Source: an uncultured Bradyrhizobium sp.
Lineage (GTDB): Bacteria; Pseudomonadota; Alphaproteobacteria; Rhizobiales; Xanthobacteraceae
Assembly (NCBI RefSeq): GCF_936928535.1
Contig: NZ_CAKZHY010000134.1
Coordinates: 1-32,814 of the forward strand
DNA length: 32,814 nucleotides
Direction of reading: 5' to 3'
Shown: piece by piece, positions 8,218-15,513 of the stretch
How positions within the stretch are numbered: the stretch's first letter is position 1
How the letters are laid out: each line of letters starts with the position of its first letter
Program-made: the position numbers and the translations under genes
The notes under the pieces: generated by a model
Database searches by the model: none
The model's input: only the letters and a program-made list of their open reading frames with translations
Told to the model about the DNA's origin: nothing

Positions 8218-9195
8218 ATGCGCGAGGATACGTCTATTTCAGGCGATGCTGCGGGATCGAAGCACGAACCGTTGGTGACTGCCCTCATCAACACTTACAA
8301 CTACGCCAGATTCCTGCCATTCGCGATTAATAGCGTTCTCAACCAGACCTACAAGAACATCGAGATCATCGTTGTCGATGATGGCTCGACGGATCACACG
8401 CAGGAGGTATTGCAACGCTATGCCGGTCGAGTGACGAATGTGCGAACCACAAATGGCGGGCAGGCGCACGCCTTTAACGTGGGCATCCCCATGGCTAGGG
8501 GTGAGTTGCTGATGCTGCTCGATGCAGATGACATTTGGTCACCGAACAAGGTGGAGCGAATGGTCGAGTTTGCCGCCGAGCGTCCACAGGCCGCAATGCT
8601 TTATCACCGGTTTCAGAACCTTGACGCCAGTGGCCGACATGTGGGGCCACCGCAGCCAATGGTTCTGACCGATGGCGACTATCGACATAAATACATTCGC
8701 AGCGGCGGAAGCTGGTGGAGTCCGATCACGTCGGTTCTGGTCTTTCGCCCTGAACACATCAAGCGCGCGCTGCCGATTCCGAGCTACGGCCACCGGGAGG
8801 GAGCAGACACGGTCTTGACAGACTTTTGCGCCGTGACATCTGAGATCGCATCCTTTCCTGAAGTGCTTGCAGGGCGTCGCCTCCACGGGGCGAATCTTTA
8901 CGCCAATGGACGTGATGACCGCACCTACCGGTCGAAAGAGATCCGCGAAAGCGATGTCAGGCGGGTCGAATGGCGCATGTTCTCTTTAGGCCAGATCCTA
9001 TCAAGATGCGGGGCGAAGTTCGAAATCAATCTCGACAACAACGAATGGCGGACGACGAACCTGTATTGGTTGGGGCGGACGTCATTGTGGAAAATCTTGT
9101 GGGCAAGCTTGCGATGTCCTGAGCACTCGTTTCGCGAGCGATGGCACAGGTTCAAATGGGTGAGACACAACAAGAAAATGTACAAGAGCAGCTAG
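8218..9195 (+). CDS. Family 2 glycosyltransferase
   Basis: A 325-residue inverting GT-A glycosyltransferase, predicted to transfer a sugar from a nucleotide donor to a growing glycan or protein acceptor at the cytoplasmic face. Visible marks are the N-terminal strand VTALINTYNYARFLPFAINS, VLNQTYKNIEIIVVDDGSTD (nucleotide-binding DDGS at about 54-57), NVGIPMARGELLMLLDADD (metal-binding DxD near 102-104) and a basic C-terminus (RERWHRFKWVRHNKK) that may touch the membrane. The ATG at 8218 is preferred because GAGG lies 8 bp upstream; an in-frame ATG at 8164 precedes the inverted repeat. The stop overlaps the stop of the convergent GT1-like gene in a CTAG palindrome. Acceptor and donor are unknown. 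Confidence 0.9.
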   Translation: MREDTSISGDAAGSKHEPLVTALINTYNYARFLPFAINSVLNQTYKNIEIIVVDDGSTDHTQEVLQRYAGRVTNVRTTNGGQAHAFNVGIPMARGELLMLLDADDIWSPNKVERMVEFAAERPQAAMLYHRFQNLDASGRHVGPPQPMVLTDGDYRHKYIRSGGSWWSPITSVLVFRPEHIKRALPIPSYGHREGADTVLTDFCAVTSEIASFPEVLAGRRLHGANLYANGRDDRTYRSKEIRESDVRRVEWRMFSLGQILSRCGAKFEINLDNNEWRTTNLYWLGRTSLWKILWASLRCPEHSFRERWHRFKWVRHNKKMYKSS

Positions 9196-10433
9196 GCGAG
9201 CTGGCGCACATTTTCCATTTGGTCGACCATCACAGGCAGGGCATTACCTATATCGGTGTTTGCAAGCTGTCCGCCGTGGTGCTGGGCTGAGACTGTTAGC
9301 GATGTGTCGCGCAACAGGTCGCGGAAAGTCACGGCCATCTCATTGATTGGAACGTTTGGCGATTTTGTCCAAGTGATGCCCATCCATCCGACCATGTAGT
9401 TGAGCATTTCCTGCTCTGGAGTCCAGGGTAAGATCAGTTGCGGACGTCCAAGGATGAGGCACTGTTGGGTTATGTCTTGCGTTCCATGGTGCACCAAGAC
9501 GCTTGCGTGCTTGGTCCGTTCCAGCAAGGCCGTGTAGCTCGGCCACACCGTGATGTGTCGTTGTTGCTGCAGGAATCTCCTCATTCCTGATGTTGCGCCA
9601 GTCACGCAAACGTCGACGGTTATGTCGTTACCGATGCCCGCCAAGGCAAGAATTAGCATCTCGATGTTGGGACAGTTGACATCCAGGAACGCTGCGAGGT
9701 GCTCCTGTTCCGGCGGAAGACTCGGGTTCGGAACAGCGCCAAGCAGACCGGCCGTTCGGTTGCTGCGCAACTGAAGATATGGATCGAGGGCGGGAAGGCC
9801 GTAAAGAATTGGATGACACTGCGAAATGATTTCTCCCAGCGTCGCAAGCGCGGGGCGTCCCATGCGCGACAAGGTGGCATTGGCATTGGCCAACATGGTC
9901 GCGTCGTCCATCAGCGGCGTTGAGTTGGCGTTGTGTCTGGGAAATGAATTGCCAAGTGCCGGCGGAAGCGCGCTACCGTTCCCAACCGCGAATGTTGGCG
10001 CGTGAGCAGGGCCTACAAGCCATAGGATCGGCGTTCCGAGCCCGATAATCCCGTCCGGCTCCAGGCTGGCCAGCTCTGCGTTCCAGATGGACGCAAGAGT
10101 GATCAAAGTCTGCTTGTCGTCGAATCCCATAATGGCCATACGGTCGGCAAAACCGTCGACTTGCGGCCTTTTCATAACCAGGTGCGGCGCAGCACGCATT
10201 GCCGGAGCTTGTCGCAGTCCTGACGAGATTGATGAGCCCGCTTGGTCCAACAGAGCTATCGGATCCCCGGCGAGATAGGTGACCTGGTGCCCGCGTTCCG
10301 TGAGTGCCTGCCCGATGCGGAGCGCATCTCTTAACAGCTCAGGGACGGCCCCAAGATCACATCCAATGACGAACCGCAGCCCGCGCTCGGCCGGCGAAGG
10401 GTTGGTCAGCGAAGATGGGTTAGAGCCATGCAT
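9192..10433 (-). CDS. GT1-like (UGT/MGT superfamily) glycosyltransferase
   Basis: 413 residues with a GT-B layout. The N-terminal GLRFVIGCDLGAVPELL, then ALRIGQALTERGHQVTYLAG, is the usual first Rossmann strand and helix of GT1 enzymes. The C-terminal half has VHHGTQDITQQCLILGRPQL (314-333) followed by PWTPEQEMLNYMV. This matches the donor-binding region HxGxxT...G.P.l.lP...dQ of UDP-glycosyltransferases, although the final acidic/Gln pair is shifted (EQ). A retaining or inverting transfer to a small molecule or peptide is likely, but substrates cannot be read. The ATG at 10433 overlaps the end of the radical SAM gene by 14 bp; an upstream non-ATG start at 10502 would overlap by 83 bp. It is the last gene of the three-gene minus-strand operon. 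Confidence 0.8.
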   Translation of the reverse strand: MHGSNPSSLTNPSPAERGLRFVIGCDLGAVPELLRDALRIGQALTERGHQVTYLAGDPIALLDQAGSSISSGLRQAPAMRAAPHLVMKRPQVDGFADRMAIMGFDDKQTLITLASIWNAELASLEPDGIIGLGTPILWLVGPAHAPTFAVGNGSALPPALGNSFPRHNANSTPLMDDATMLANANATLSRMGRPALATLGEIISQCHPILYGLPALDPYLQLRSNRTAGLLGAVPNPSLPPEQEHLAAFLDVNCPNIEMLILALAGIGNDITVDVCVTGATSGMRRFLQQQRHITVWPSYTALLERTKHASVLVHHGTQDITQQCLILGRPQLILPWTPEQEMLNYMVGWMGITWTKSPNVPINEMAVTFRDLLRDTSLTVSAQHHGGQLANTDIGNALPVMVDQMENVRQLA

Positions 10434-12198
10434 AGTCGCGCTCACGCGCTGGTCGAGGCCGCGGAGCGCTGTCGACGAACCGGGTCTCGTCTGTCCACTC
10501 AAATCCGTCTCTCGCTAATAGCTCAACGAATTCTCCGTGGGAAGCGCGGAAGCTCTGTCCTCGAGAAGTATCGAGATCATTAGTAAACAACATGAATTCA
10601 CGCATGACCTCGAGGTTGAGAGGGGTTTTCAACTCAGAAAGGTAGCGTGCAAGCGAAAGCACTTGCGCCTTTGTATATGGACGACAATCCTTGTTATAAT
10701 AATCGATCAGTAGCTCCGCCGCTCGCTTTCGTACACTCGGTGAGAGATGATGTATCGCTAGGCGGTCTGGCAGATGCAGGATGTTCATCGTGATTTCCAT
10801 GTCCATGCTATCGCAATAGCGACACAGATCGACGATGCCCAGAATATTGTAGGCCTGTATGACGGGCGGCACTTTGCACACCAGGCCATGATCTAGCTTG
10901 AGCTTGCGGACGTTCGCTTCCACGCTGCTCCAGCGCGCGGGAAAACGGATATATTCATAATCGCTTCCTACCGCATCGAGACTGAGCAGCAATTCAACAC
11001 GTTGGAATTTCTTGATTCGTTCGATGTCCCGCGCGTTGACCGCCGTACAATTGGTTGAAAGTTCGAGATGAATGTGGCCGGCCGCTCCTGTCTTGACCAA
11101 ATGGTCCAGAATCTCTGAGACCCGTTCGTTGATGAGCGGCTCGCCCCCGGTGATATACAGTCGTTCTAGAGTGTCGACCGAGCCGAGAACGTCATTGAAG
11201 ACCTTGGCATCATTCATATACCAAGGCCCTTCTTCACCTTCGCATGCCGTCAATATCTGTGGCCGCGCGGGCGCTGGGATTGCGCTCTTCAGCTGGCGTT
11301 CGATTACGATTGAACTCAGCGGGACACCGCGCTCTGTTGGTCCCTCGGTTGAGCGACTGCTGAGTACTTCTATAATCAGTTCGCTGTCGATTGCTCTCTC
11401 TTTGAGACTGACGTGCACTGCTGCGTCGCTCTCCGTCAGTCTGCCGTTTGCGACCATGCGGCCATTGACCAGAACTTCGTATGTTTGGCCACGAGCTTCA
11501 TCGGCGGTGAAGCAAATCTCTAGTCCGGTAAGGTTTGTGTCTGCGCTTATGGGAACATTGAAAATCGCGTGGCCGTCGCTCCAGCGGCACAATTGTCCAT
11601 TCTTGTATTCATAGGGGTAGAGGCCGGAAGCACGGACTCCAATTCGCGGTTCAGGCCCGATCCGGGCCGTATCGCCCCGCCAGATCGCGTGGAGCGGGTC
11701 AACGCCACCGCTCCACCTGCTATGTACTGGATCGCGCTCGATTTGGGAGCTCGCAGCGCCGTAACACATTCGGCACTTTAGATTACAAAGATTGCTGATC
11801 TCGAGCTTGATGAACCCGGGGCGCTCATTCATTCGATATCCCGAGCTCGTCGCGCCCCTAGAAATTGTGTCGAACGAAACGGGCCGCCCGTCAATCGGTT
11901 CGACGCCGGTATGGGTTCGATAGCTCTGACCGCTCTTCGCCTCGCTTTCGTAGCAGACTTCGCAAGCCGGTACTCGTTCGCCTTTGATCATGGCGCGCCG
12001 GATGTTGCGCATGTATGCGGAATTCCAAACGTCGTCCATGGAATGAATGTTTAACGACATCGGCGCGCCGTGCTCGCTCACGAACTCGTGGGCGACGCAG
12101 CATATGCGCGCAGTGCCTTCGGGGCCGACGCAAAGATGCTCGAAGGGAAGCCCGCAGAATGTATCCTGTCGTTGGTCGGAAGACGCACTCACGGTCAT
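10420..12198 (-). CDS. Twitch-domain radical SAM protein with an inserted extra domain
   Basis: 592 residues. An N-terminal Cys-rich segment (CGLPFEHLCVGPEGTARICC, C15-C34, then CEVC at 79-82) resembles the auxiliary-cluster part of twitch/SPASM-type enzymes. The radical SAM 4Fe-4S motif CNLKCRMC has C138, C142 and C145. The second strand motif ITGGEPL is at 349-355 and STNC at 381-384, then a TIM-barrel-like remainder. The CxxxCxxC to GGEP distance is about 205 residues against roughly 40-50 in ordinary members. The extra part (about 180-302) is predicted all-beta: GLYPYEYKNGQLCRWSDGHA, LTGLEICFTAD and YEVLVNGRMVANGRL read like a carbohydrate-binding-like sandwich. The start forms an ATGA overlap with the stop of the upstream Gly-rich gene, so translation is probably coupled. 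The substrate is unknown; peptide or glycan modification is inferred. Confidence 0.88.
   Translation of the reverse strand: MTVSASSDQRQDTFCGLPFEHLCVGPEGTARICCVAHEFVSEHGAPMSLNIHSMDDVWNSAYMRNIRRAMIKGERVPACEVCYESEAKSGQSYRTHTGVEPIDGRPVSFDTISRGATSSGYRMNERPGFIKLEISNLCNLKCRMCYGAASSQIERDPVHSRWSGGVDPLHAIWRGDTARIGPEPRIGVRASGLYPYEYKNGQLCRWSDGHAIFNVPISADTNLTGLEICFTADEARGQTYEVLVNGRMVANGRLTESDAAVHVSLKERAIDSELIIEVLSSRSTEGPTERGVPLSSIVIERQLKSAIPAPARPQILTACEGEEGPWYMNDAKVFNDVLGSVDTLERLYITGGEPLINERVSEILDHLVKTGAAGHIHLELSTNCTAVNARDIERIKKFQRVELLLSLDAVGSDYEYIRFPARWSSVEANVRKLKLDHGLVCKVPPVIQAYNILGIVDLCRYCDSMDMEITMNILHLPDRLAIHHLSPSVRKRAAELLIDYYNKDCRPYTKAQVLSLARYLSELKTPLNLEVMREFMLFTNDLDTSRGQSFRASHGEFVELLARDGFEWTDETRFVDSAPRPRPARERDYAWL
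11293..11661 (-). other. Beta-rich domain inserted in the radical SAM core
   Basis: This encodes about residues 180-302 of the radical SAM protein, between the cluster-binding CxxxCxxC and the GGEP strand. It alternates hydrophobic and polar residues, with RWSDGHAIFNVPI, an L-x-L-x-I-x-F strand and a VLVNGRMVANGRL hairpin. Similar spacing (aromatic/W-T start, P-x-L-x-L strand, V-x-x-NG hairpin) occurs in beta-sandwich domains appended to glycosyltransferases. Fold and sugar binding are inference. Confidence 0.45.
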
Positions 12199-13262
12199 GA
12201 ACCTGGTCCGGCGACGCCTCCTCCGCCGGCAGTACCGCCGCCACCGCCGCCGCCTCCGCCGCCTCCCGCACCGCCGCCTCCAGCACCGCCTCCTCCAGCG
12301 CCGCCGCCGCCGGCTCCTCCGCCGCCAGTGCCTCCGCCGCCTCCAGGACCGCCCGGACCGGCCTGCCCAAGTTCTTCTTCCGCCGGACCGCGGCGCTTAA
12401 ATTTTTGCTTCATGTTCAGAGCAAGTTGTTGCTTTTCTCCGAAATACATCCTTAGGCCGGAAGCGATGAATGGTGCGGACTCTCCCAACCGAGCGCCATC
12501 AGCGAACACGGTCAGAGTATTCAATACGCCATAGTCTCTATCGGCCTGCACCGACACTGAGGCGCTATTTTGCAAGAGCTGACGCGCATTGGTGTGGGCG
12601 GCAGCCGGAGCAGATGCTGCGGCCGAAATGGCCAGTGCGACCGTGCCTGGGACACGCCAGCGGCGCACGACACTGAGAACCCGCGTCAAAACTCCTGCTG
12701 ATCGTGCGTCAACAGGGACTAGTCTTTGGTTAGGAAGTGCGGCGACTACCTGGATCGCCCCCTCCCACCCAAGGCTGGAAATGTCGACGTCTGAGGAAGC
12801 ATCATGTCTCAATGCCATCATGCGCGCGATCTTGAGCTGATGGTCGGCGAGACCTGGCCCGCGAACCAACACAAACACGCGACGCGAGAGGGAATCGCAA
12901 AAAATTCCAGCGACATGCTTGCCGAGCGTTGCGCGACACGATTGCGCAACGCGCTGAAGGTCCCGGGCTCTTGCCACGATCATGGTGGGATCGTAGAGGA
13001 TTCCTTCCGAGGAGAAGGGCCGAAGTAAGTGTTCGAGAGAGCGCGGAAAGGCAAGTCGTCGAAGCTTGTGGCTGCGAACTGACACTCGAATCTTTGCAGA
13101 GGTCCGCGACAGTGTTGCACTGATACGAGCCTGTAACTGCTCTTGATTGGTGGCGGCAGTTATATGCAACGTCAGTTGCGAACCGTCGGCATTGCCTGAG
13201 GCAGCGAATACTTGCGCCCCATCGTTCAGTAATTCCCGAAGAAACTCTTTTCTAATATTCAT
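12195..13262 (-). CDS. Membrane-anchored protein with a long Gly-rich C-terminal tail
   Basis: 355 residues, family not recognised. Residues 1-195 look like two alpha/beta repeats (LTLHITAATNQEQLQARISA and VFVLVRGPGLADHQLKIARM), probably cytosolic. A hydrophobic segment (about 203-222, VPGTVALAISAAASAPAAA) ends in a signal-peptidase-like AAA-H and may be a membrane anchor. A short region follows (TNARQLLQ to KQKFKRRG, 224-292). From about 299 to the end it is almost pure glycine in GGGGA/GGGGT units, closing with GVAGPGS. The ATG at 13262 has GGAG 8 bp upstream; a longer frame starts at 13292 without support. The stop overlaps the radical SAM start as ATGA. A Gly-rich protein coupled to a radical SAM enzyme recalls GrrA/GrrM-type pairs, but the sequence outside the tail is unlike short RiPP precursors. 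A substrate role is a hypothesis. Confidence 0.75.
   Translation of the reverse strand: MNIRKEFLRELLNDGAQVFAASGNADGSQLTLHITAATNQEQLQARISATLSRTSAKIRVSVRSHKLRRLAFPRSLEHLLRPFSSEGILYDPTMIVARARDLQRVAQSCRATLGKHVAGIFCDSLSRRVFVLVRGPGLADHQLKIARMMALRHDASSDVDISSLGWEGAIQVVAALPNQRLVPVDARSAGVLTRVLSVVRRWRVPGTVALAISAAASAPAAAHTNARQLLQNSASVSVQADRDYGVLNTLTVFADGARLGESAPFIASGLRMYFGEKQQLALNMKQKFKRRGPAEEELGQAGPGGPGGGGGTGGGGAGGGGAGGGGAGGGGAGGGGGGGGGGGTAGGGGVAGPGS
12200..12362. repeat. GC-rich low-complexity tract encoding the poly-Gly tail
   Basis: About 160 bp of CCGCCG/CCTCC-type triplets on the plus strand, encoding GGGGA-like repeats on the minus strand. There are runs such as (CCGCCGCCT)n without stop codons on either strand, which produces a spurious poly-Pro frame on the plus strand. 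Such tracts are prone to replication slippage in multiples of three. Confidence 0.7.
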
Positions 13263-13720
13263 GAGCCAACTCCAACTGACGGGCCCATCCACTAAATATT
13301 TAAGAAAACTAGCATGAGTTTACGAGAACATGCAACTGCGACACTTTCTCAGCGCAGAATGATCCGCAGGGGGCGGTGCAAAGCTCGCCCAATGCGATCT
13401 CAATTAAATCTATTAACATATTGATTTAAATGATAAAATTGGTCGTTGATAGAGCTTTGCCTGCATCATCGAGGGGCATGTTTACGCAGAATGCGAAGAT
13501 CAGCCTAGGTTCCTGGATTTCACCCGGCGAGTTTAAGCGTTGCTTTCGATGTGAACGCGGCGTGTCGAAGTTACTGAGGCGCTTTCGGTGCTGGTGATGG
13601 AGCGGGGGTTCGTCAAATCTCCCTCATCCAAATGGGGAAAAAACCAAGCAGATAATTACAAGCGGTGGGCGAAAGAAGAAATCACTCGGAAGCCCGCTAG
13701 GGTGACGCGGCACTGTCTGT
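13263..13720. other. Gap upstream of the Gly-rich/radical SAM operon
   Basis: About 460 bp between two minus-strand blocks, presumably holding the operon promoter. At 13396-13440 it is strongly AT-rich, with an imperfect inverted repeat (ATTAAATC and GATTTAAAT around a TATTAACATATT core). This could be a regulator or nucleoid-protein site. A 39-codon plus-strand frame at 13478-13597 (WISPGEFKRCFRCERGVSKL within it) has a poorly spaced GAGGGG and may be a fragment of something larger. The frame at 13588-13809 looks spurious. Confidence 0.35.
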
Positions 13721-14338
13721 TTAGATACCACGTCTCTGGGAGTGAGATTTACGGCGCCCGGTTTGGCCAAGCGCGTGTTTTCGCGCCGCGCCGGTACGCA
13801 TTTTTCTGATCTCCCTTAGAATTAGCAGCCGCTTGGCTTGCGCAACGTTTAGCAAACTTTCAAATGAGGCGAGAATGTCTCGCGCCTGCAGGTGGACTTC
13901 CATGTTGATTGCAGGGTGGTCAAAGCCATAGGAGGAGAGGCGAGTTTCTATCTCGGTTGCGGCTATGGGATCGTTGCGCCAGCTCAGGGCGTTTTGCGCA
14001 TTGTGATGTTCAGCAGCGTCCTGGAACTCTGGCGCGATCCCCGCCACATCGATTTGACGGAGCGCTGACTGGATGGCCTTGTGGCGAAAGGCTTCAAGGA
14101 CCTTGTGCCTGAGCACGCGATATCGATTGATTTCCCAGGAGAGCTCGGCCACATCGATGGCGAGCAGCCATTCGATGGTCGACCGTGGCGCGATATCGGC
14201 GAAGATCGCCTGCCGGAGCGCCTCATAACGCTCCAGACACTCTCCGGGCAGCAGCAGAGGCGGCGGCGCTAACACCTCGAGTTCAGGAGGCACATTTGCC
14301 GTCTCAAGCGCCCGGGCGATCGGGTAGGGCGCACTCAT
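13721..14338 (-). CDS. Conserved-looking protein of the phage recombination operon, function unknown
   Basis: 205 residues from the ATG at 14338 (MSAPYPIARALETANVPPEL). The sequence is mainly alpha-helical and charged, with a Pro-rich segment (VLAPPPLLLPGECLERYEAL) and a very basic C-terminus (MRTGAARKHALGQTGRRKSH), consistent with nucleic-acid binding. It has no catalytic motif I recognise. Its start overlaps the stop of the ERF gene as ATGA, so it belongs to the same operon and probably serves the same recombination process. A longer frame from 14491 is unlikely, because it would run deep inside the ERF gene. Confidence 0.65.
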   Translation of the reverse strand: MSAPYPIARALETANVPPELEVLAPPPLLLPGECLERYEALRQAIFADIAPRSTIEWLLAIDVAELSWEINRYRVLRHKVLEAFRHKAIQSALRQIDVAGIAPEFQDAAEHHNAQNALSWRNDPIAATEIETRLSSYGFDHPAINMEVHLQARDILASFESLLNVAQAKRLLILREIRKMRTGAARKHALGQTGRRKSHSQRRGI

Positions 14339-15513
14339 GATGCAGGCGTGCCGGGATTTTGTGGAACGACGGCATTCTGCTGGATGCTGCGCCTGCTGCT
14401 TCGATCGGTTGCGAAGCTCTCGCCATGGATCGGGCTTGCCGCCCACAAGTTCCGGGCAATCGGCAGGGGCGACATCTGCATATCCGACCACCAGGTCTGC
14501 TCGCTACCGCGCCGATGGAGCTCCTGGTGATGGGCCCGGCACAATGGCACGGTAAATTCATCGCTGACTTTGCGGCCAAGAGCTCGAGGTTGGGCGAATT
14601 TCAGATGATGGGCATCGCACGGGGTTTGCCTGCAGACGAGACACGGTTGTCCTCGAACGAAGAGCAGGTGCGCCTTGCTTCGCTGCGGCCGCGGCGCTTT
14701 GGGAAAGGCAAGGCCCGACGCTTGGGACTTCGGCATGTCTGGCCCCGCTTGGGGAGTGTCCGGAGGAGCTCCTTGGTCAACCGCAGGAGCCGCTTGCTCC
14801 TCGCTCTCCTTGGGGAGGAGAGCCCGCTCGAATCTCTCACCGTAGGCGGCCTCGACCGCGCGAGCATCTGCCTCGTGCAGGGTGTTCTTGAGCGGAAGGC
14901 TGGTTTTTGCCCAAGCGACGATATCAGCTTCCGGTAAGCCCTGAAGCTCCCCGAGGAGCCGATCCCGCAGCTCGGCGGAAGATTGGGCATCCAGAACCGC
15001 AGGCCTGTTCAGGATTGCCTTGCCCGGCTTTGCCCTTGGAGCTGTCGCTGCGGCCGGAAATTCGACCGTGTTGGCTGGCGCGGCCGCGGCATCGGGGGCG
15101 TCGAGATCGTCCTCGCCGGCAATGCCGACCAGTGTGAAGAGGGCATAGCGGCGAGCGTAGGTAAGTGCGGCGCCCATGCGGTGCGGAGCATCGGTGTCCT
15201 TGCTGGCGCACACCGGCCAATCGGAGGCGATCCATTCGCCCGAAGAATGGGCGAGCAGGGTGGTCAGGTGGATCTGGCGGGTTGCGGCTTCGACATGAGT
15301 TGTCTGGACGGCGGCGATCTCGTGCTGGCTCAGCGCCTTGCGGACAATATCAAGGCCGCTTGCGAGTGAGGCGTAGCGGAAGGTCCGGTCGTCCTCGCGC
15401 GGGAAGGGCGAGCGGATGGTGGCGACGAGGGTCTTTTCCGGGTTGGAGAGTTCGGCCTGAGCCCGTGCAAGGGCCGCCGCGATCGAGCCGATGCTCTCAC
15501 TGGACCGGTGCAT
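14335..15513 (-). CDS. ERF-family single-strand annealing protein fused to an HNH-like motif
   Basis: 392 residues. The N-terminal 140 residues carry the ERF signature: helical start SIGSIAAALARAQAEL, FRYASLASGLDIVRKALSQH, and MGAALTYARRYALFTLVGIA followed by GEDDLDAP. ERF proteins anneal complementary single strands in phage recombination. A low-complexity linker (Pro/Ala-rich, about 140-270) leads to a C-terminal zinc-finger/HNH-like region: CLVC (291-294), AHH (301-303) and CRAHHQELH (325-333), ending in WW. This is like HNH or DUF968-type nuclease motifs, where two Cys pairs hold zinc and the His acts. The ATG at 15513 has GGAGGG 5 bp upstream, and overlaps the YqaJ gene by 17 bp. The fusion suggests one protein that both anneals and nicks or binds DNA. 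Nuclease activity is inferred. Confidence 0.85.
   Translation of the reverse strand: MHRSSESIGSIAAALARAQAELSNPEKTLVATIRSPFPREDDRTFRYASLASGLDIVRKALSQHEIAAVQTTHVEAATRQIHLTTLLAHSSGEWIASDWPVCASKDTDAPHRMGAALTYARRYALFTLVGIAGEDDLDAPDAAAAPANTVEFPAAATAPRAKPGKAILNRPAVLDAQSSAELRDRLLGELQGLPEADIVAWAKTSLPLKNTLHEADARAVEAAYGERFERALLPKESEEQAAPAVDQGAPPDTPQAGPDMPKSQASGLAFPKAPRPQRSKAHLLFVRGQPCLVCRQTPCDAHHLKFAQPRALGRKVSDEFTVPLCRAHHQELHRRGSEQTWWSDMQMSPLPIARNLWAASPIHGESFATDRSSRRSIQQNAVVPQNPGTPAS

Noticed and set aside
12070..12534. Plus-strand poly-proline reading frame
   Set aside because: It is the antisense of the Gly-rich tail tract and of the radical SAM start. The poly-Pro comes from the triplet repeat, and the opposite strand has coupled starts and recognised motifs.
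13588..13809. Plus-strand 73-codon frame
   Set aside because: No Shine-Dalgarno, odd composition, and it overlaps the 3' end of a minus-strand gene that belongs to an operon.
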